Both the position numbers and the translations under genes were made by a program. Positions 62,396 to 64,000 of a DNA stretch of 64,000 nucleotides are shown here, piece by piece. The stretch's first letter is position 1. Every line of letters starts with the position of its first letter. The DNA is from Streptomyces sp. NBC_01451 (GTDB taxonomy: Bacteria > Actinomycetota > Actinomycetes > Streptomycetales > Streptomycetaceae), in NCBI RefSeq assembly GCF_036227485.1, contig NZ_CP109479.1, positions 868,001 through 932,000 on the forward strand, in the 5' to 3' direction. A model generated the notes under the pieces. That model did not search any database, had not been told where the DNA came from, and worked only from the letters and a program-made list of their open reading frames with translations.

Positions 62396-63076
62396 TCACT
62401 CATCGGCGATCCAGCGGTCGAACGCCGCCTGATGCCTCTCCGAGGCGGTGAGCAGGTTGCCGTAGACCTGGCGCGCGTCGGGGGCGGTGAGTCCGGACAG
62501 TGCCTTGGTGAGTGCGGCGATGTCGTCGGTCTCCACCGTGCGCCCGGCCTTCAGGGCCTCGTCGAGGCCGGCCTCGCCCTGCGCGAGCAGCCGGTCGTAG
62601 GTGGCCTGGACAGCCGGATCAGCGAACTCACCGGCCGGCTGCCCTGCTGTCGGGTCGGTGACGTCGTAACGGTCCAGCAGGACGCGGACGACGGTGAGGT
62701 GGTTGGTCTCGGCCGCGGCGATGCGCTCGAAGACCCGCGCGTCGTAGCGGTCGGCGAATGCCGTGTACAGGTCGTGCGCGAGCTTCTCCTCCTGCGCCAT
62801 GTTCGCCAGCGTGGTCTTCTGGGCGGCTGTCAGGGTGCCCTGCGAAGCGAGGGCGGCTCCGGTGCAGGTTCCGTCGTGCCGCATGCCGGCGGTGTCGTCG
62901 TCGACATGATGGCGCGCGTGGTGCCGGCCGTTCGTCATCATGCCCTGGGACATGGTCTGCCCGGCCGTCGGTGCGGCACCGCCCGTGCCCGCGGTCACCG
63001 GGCCCACGGCCAGCAGGCCGCCGACGGTGAGCACGCCCGCGGCGACAGCCGCCGCGATCCTGGTGTTGCGCTTCAT
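62396..63076 (-). CDS. Secreted DUF2202 (ferritin-like) protein
   Basis: 226 residues. A Sec-type signal peptide (MKRNTRIAAAVAAGVLTVGG, cleavage probably near residue 30-35), then a His-rich linker (NGRHHARHHVDDD), then a ferritin-like four-helix domain with QEEKLAHDLYTAFADRY (about 92-108) and AAAETNHLTVVRVLLDRY (about 119-136) holding the Glu and His expected as di-metal ligands. The His-rich segment suggests metal binding. GGGAGGT precedes ATG 63076. No box upstream on its own side. Function of DUF2202 is not established. Confidence 0.85.
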   Translation of the reverse strand: MKRNTRIAAAVAAGVLTVGGLLAVGPVTAGTGGAAPTAGQTMSQGMMTNGRHHARHHVDDDTAGMRHDGTCTGAALASQGTLTAAQKTTLANMAQEEKLAHDLYTAFADRYDARVFERIAAAETNHLTVVRVLLDRYDVTDPTAGQPAGEFADPAVQATYDRLLAQGEAGLDEALKAGRTVETDDIAALTKALSGLTAPDARQVYGNLLTASERHQAAFDRWIADE

Positions 63077-63175
63077 GACGAACCTCCCGCAATTCCCGGG
63101 AACGTCCTCCGTTCCCACACCGTCACCGTCGCGCCACGCCCTGCAGTCGGCGTGCTGCGGGTGTGGAGACGGGAT

Positions 63176-63212
63176 GGAGACATCGGCCGGAGGGGTTGGG
63201 GCTGTTCGGCCC
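63176..63212. promoter_or_regulatory. Tandem DosR-like boxes upstream of the OmpR-type regulator
   Basis: GGAGAC-AT-CGGCCG at 63176-63189 and GGGCTG-TT-CGGCCC at 63199-63212 (23 bp apart). The second, stronger box ends 27 bp before ATG 63240. Confidence 0.55.
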
Positions 63213-63239
63213 TCGCCGGGACGTACCCGAGGCGCGTAG

Positions 63240-63944
63240 ATGTGGGGCATGGCCGTCACCGTGCTGGTCGTCGAGGACGAGAAGGAGATCCGCGAGCTGC
63301 TGCGCCGATACCTGGAGCGCGCGGGCTACGCGGTGGTGACGACCGCGTCGGGCGCGGAGGCGGTACGGCTGCTGGGCGAGGGGGCGGTCGACCTGGCGCT
63401 GCTCGATCTGGGGCTGCCGGACGTCGACGGTGACGAGGTGCTGCGCGAGGCCCGTGAGCGGGGTGGCGTGCCGGTTGTGGTGCTCACGGCCCGCAGCACC
63501 GTCGAGGACCGCATCCACGGGCTGCGGCTGGGCGCCGACGACTACGTGACCAAACCGTTCAGCCCCACCGAGGTGGTTCTCAGGGTGGGCGCGGTCCTCC
63601 AGCGTGCCCGGGGGACGGTCACCGGTACGGCGCAGGTCTCGTCGTACGGCGGAGGACGGCTGCGCATCGACGAGACCCGGCACGAGGCGGTACTGGACGG
63701 CACGGCACTGGAACTGACTCCCACCGAATGGGGTCTGCTGAACGCGCTCGCGGCGGTACCCGGCCGGGTGTACTCACGCTATGAGCTGGTCAACCGGGTG
63801 CGTGGCTACGAGTTCGCCGGATACGAGCGGACGATCGACTCGCATGTGAAGAACCTGCGGCACAAGCTCGGGGGCATCGGCCCCGGCCTCGTGGTGACCG
63901 TGCTGGGTGTGGGCTATCGGCTGGGGTGGACCCGTGATCCGTGA
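63240..63944 (+). CDS. OmpR/PhoB-family response regulator
   Basis: 234 residues. Receiver domain with VLVVEDEKEIRELLRRYLER, phosphoacceptor Asp in LALLDLGLPDVDG (about residue 58), and LTARSTVEDRIHGLRLGADD with Lys in YVTKPF. Winged-helix effector about 135-232 (ALELTPTEWGLLNALAAVPG, RTIDSHVKNLRHKLG). ATG 63240 is preferred over ATG 63249 because GAGG lies 7 bp upstream of it. Its stop overlaps the GTG of a probable kinase gene. Target genes unknown. Confidence 0.92.
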   Translation: MWGMAVTVLVVEDEKEIRELLRRYLERAGYAVVTTASGAEAVRLLGEGAVDLALLDLGLPDVDGDEVLREARERGGVPVVVLTARSTVEDRIHGLRLGADDYVTKPFSPTEVVLRVGAVLQRARGTVTGTAQVSSYGGGRLRIDETRHEAVLDGTALELTPTEWGLLNALAAVPGRVYSRYELVNRVRGYEFAGYERTIDSHVKNLRHKLGGIGPGLVVTVLGVGYRLGWTRDP

Positions 63945-64000
63945 GACTCCCCCGCCGCACCGTGGCGCACCGGCCCCACCCGCTCGGCCGGCCCTCGGGC
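63941..64000 (+). CDS. Start of probable sensor kinase gene (cut by window edge)
   Basis: GTG 63941 overlaps the regulator's TGA (GTGA), and the frame stays open to the edge (20 residues, VRLPRRTVAHRP at the N-terminus). A histidine kinase is expected by position, as OmpR-type regulators are usually followed by their kinase. Nothing in 20 residues proves it; GTG 63934 in another frame is an alternative. Confidence 0.4.
   Translation, partial: MRLPRRTVAHRPHPLGRPSG

Overview
The window is high-GC, densely packed actinomycete DNA and is most likely from Streptomyces or a close relative. Evidence is the codon use, the GGAGG-type ribosome binding sites, the many ATGA/GTGA overlaps, a Streptomyces-type intergenic repeat at about 7471-7512, and the gene families present. 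Its content closely resembles the osd (oxygen, stress and development) dormancy island known from Streptomyces coelicolor, the counterpart of the mycobacterial DosR regulon.

Layout. 1-4113: partial zinc alcohol dehydrogenase, a CBS/BON protein, an Rv1733c-like membrane protein, and a SLOG-like protein coupled to a VKOR protein. 4360-14939: a complete-looking group 3b-type [NiFe] hydrogenase locus (maturation protease, hypF, hypC, FeS/FAD/small/large subunits, hypD, hypE) with a cyclic-nucleotide-binding protein and a CBS protein embedded in it; hypA and hypB are not here. 15017-26607: Hsp20, Rv1733c-like protein, Acg-type nitroreductase, flavodoxin, CBS/BON proteins, a GNAT/acyl-CoA-synthetase-like acetyltransferase, two universal stress proteins, small membrane proteins, a lipoyl-less E2-like protein and a decayed HAD-GH65 gene. 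26684-45112: central redox metabolism (transhydrogenase pntAA-AB-B, alcohol and aldehyde dehydrogenases with a GAF regulator, GAPDH, PPDK, AdhE), an HPF-like protein, and a close DosR/OsdR homologue at 35365-36057. 45552-56667: DoxX-like protein, carbamate kinase, three Usp, two nitroreductases, a second cNMP-binding protein and an oleate hydratase. 56911-61204: a stressosome-type operon (RsbR-RsbS-RsbT-SpoIIE phosphatase) ending in a DosS-like PAS histidine kinase. 61664-64000: TerD, a DUF2202 protein, and an OmpR-type response regulator followed by the start of a probable kinase.

The unifying signal is a 14-bp inverted repeat, GGGCCG-NN-CGGCCC, with the same 6-2-6 geometry as the mycobacterial DosR box (GGGACT-WW-AGTCCC). 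I found it by eye in front of nearly every transcription unit from 1 to 55.1 kb and again at 63.2 kb, usually as two or three copies with starts about 22 bp apart. It is not evident before the stressosome operon, terD or the DUF2202 gene. The simplest reading is that the OsdR-like regulator at 35.4 kb switches on the whole region under low oxygen or redox stress. That would give hydrogen cycling, NAD(P)H rebalancing, fermentation to ethanol, pyrophosphate-linked glycolysis, ribosome hibernation, and protein and membrane protection. Its kinase may be the DosS-like protein in the stressosome operon; that pairing is inference.
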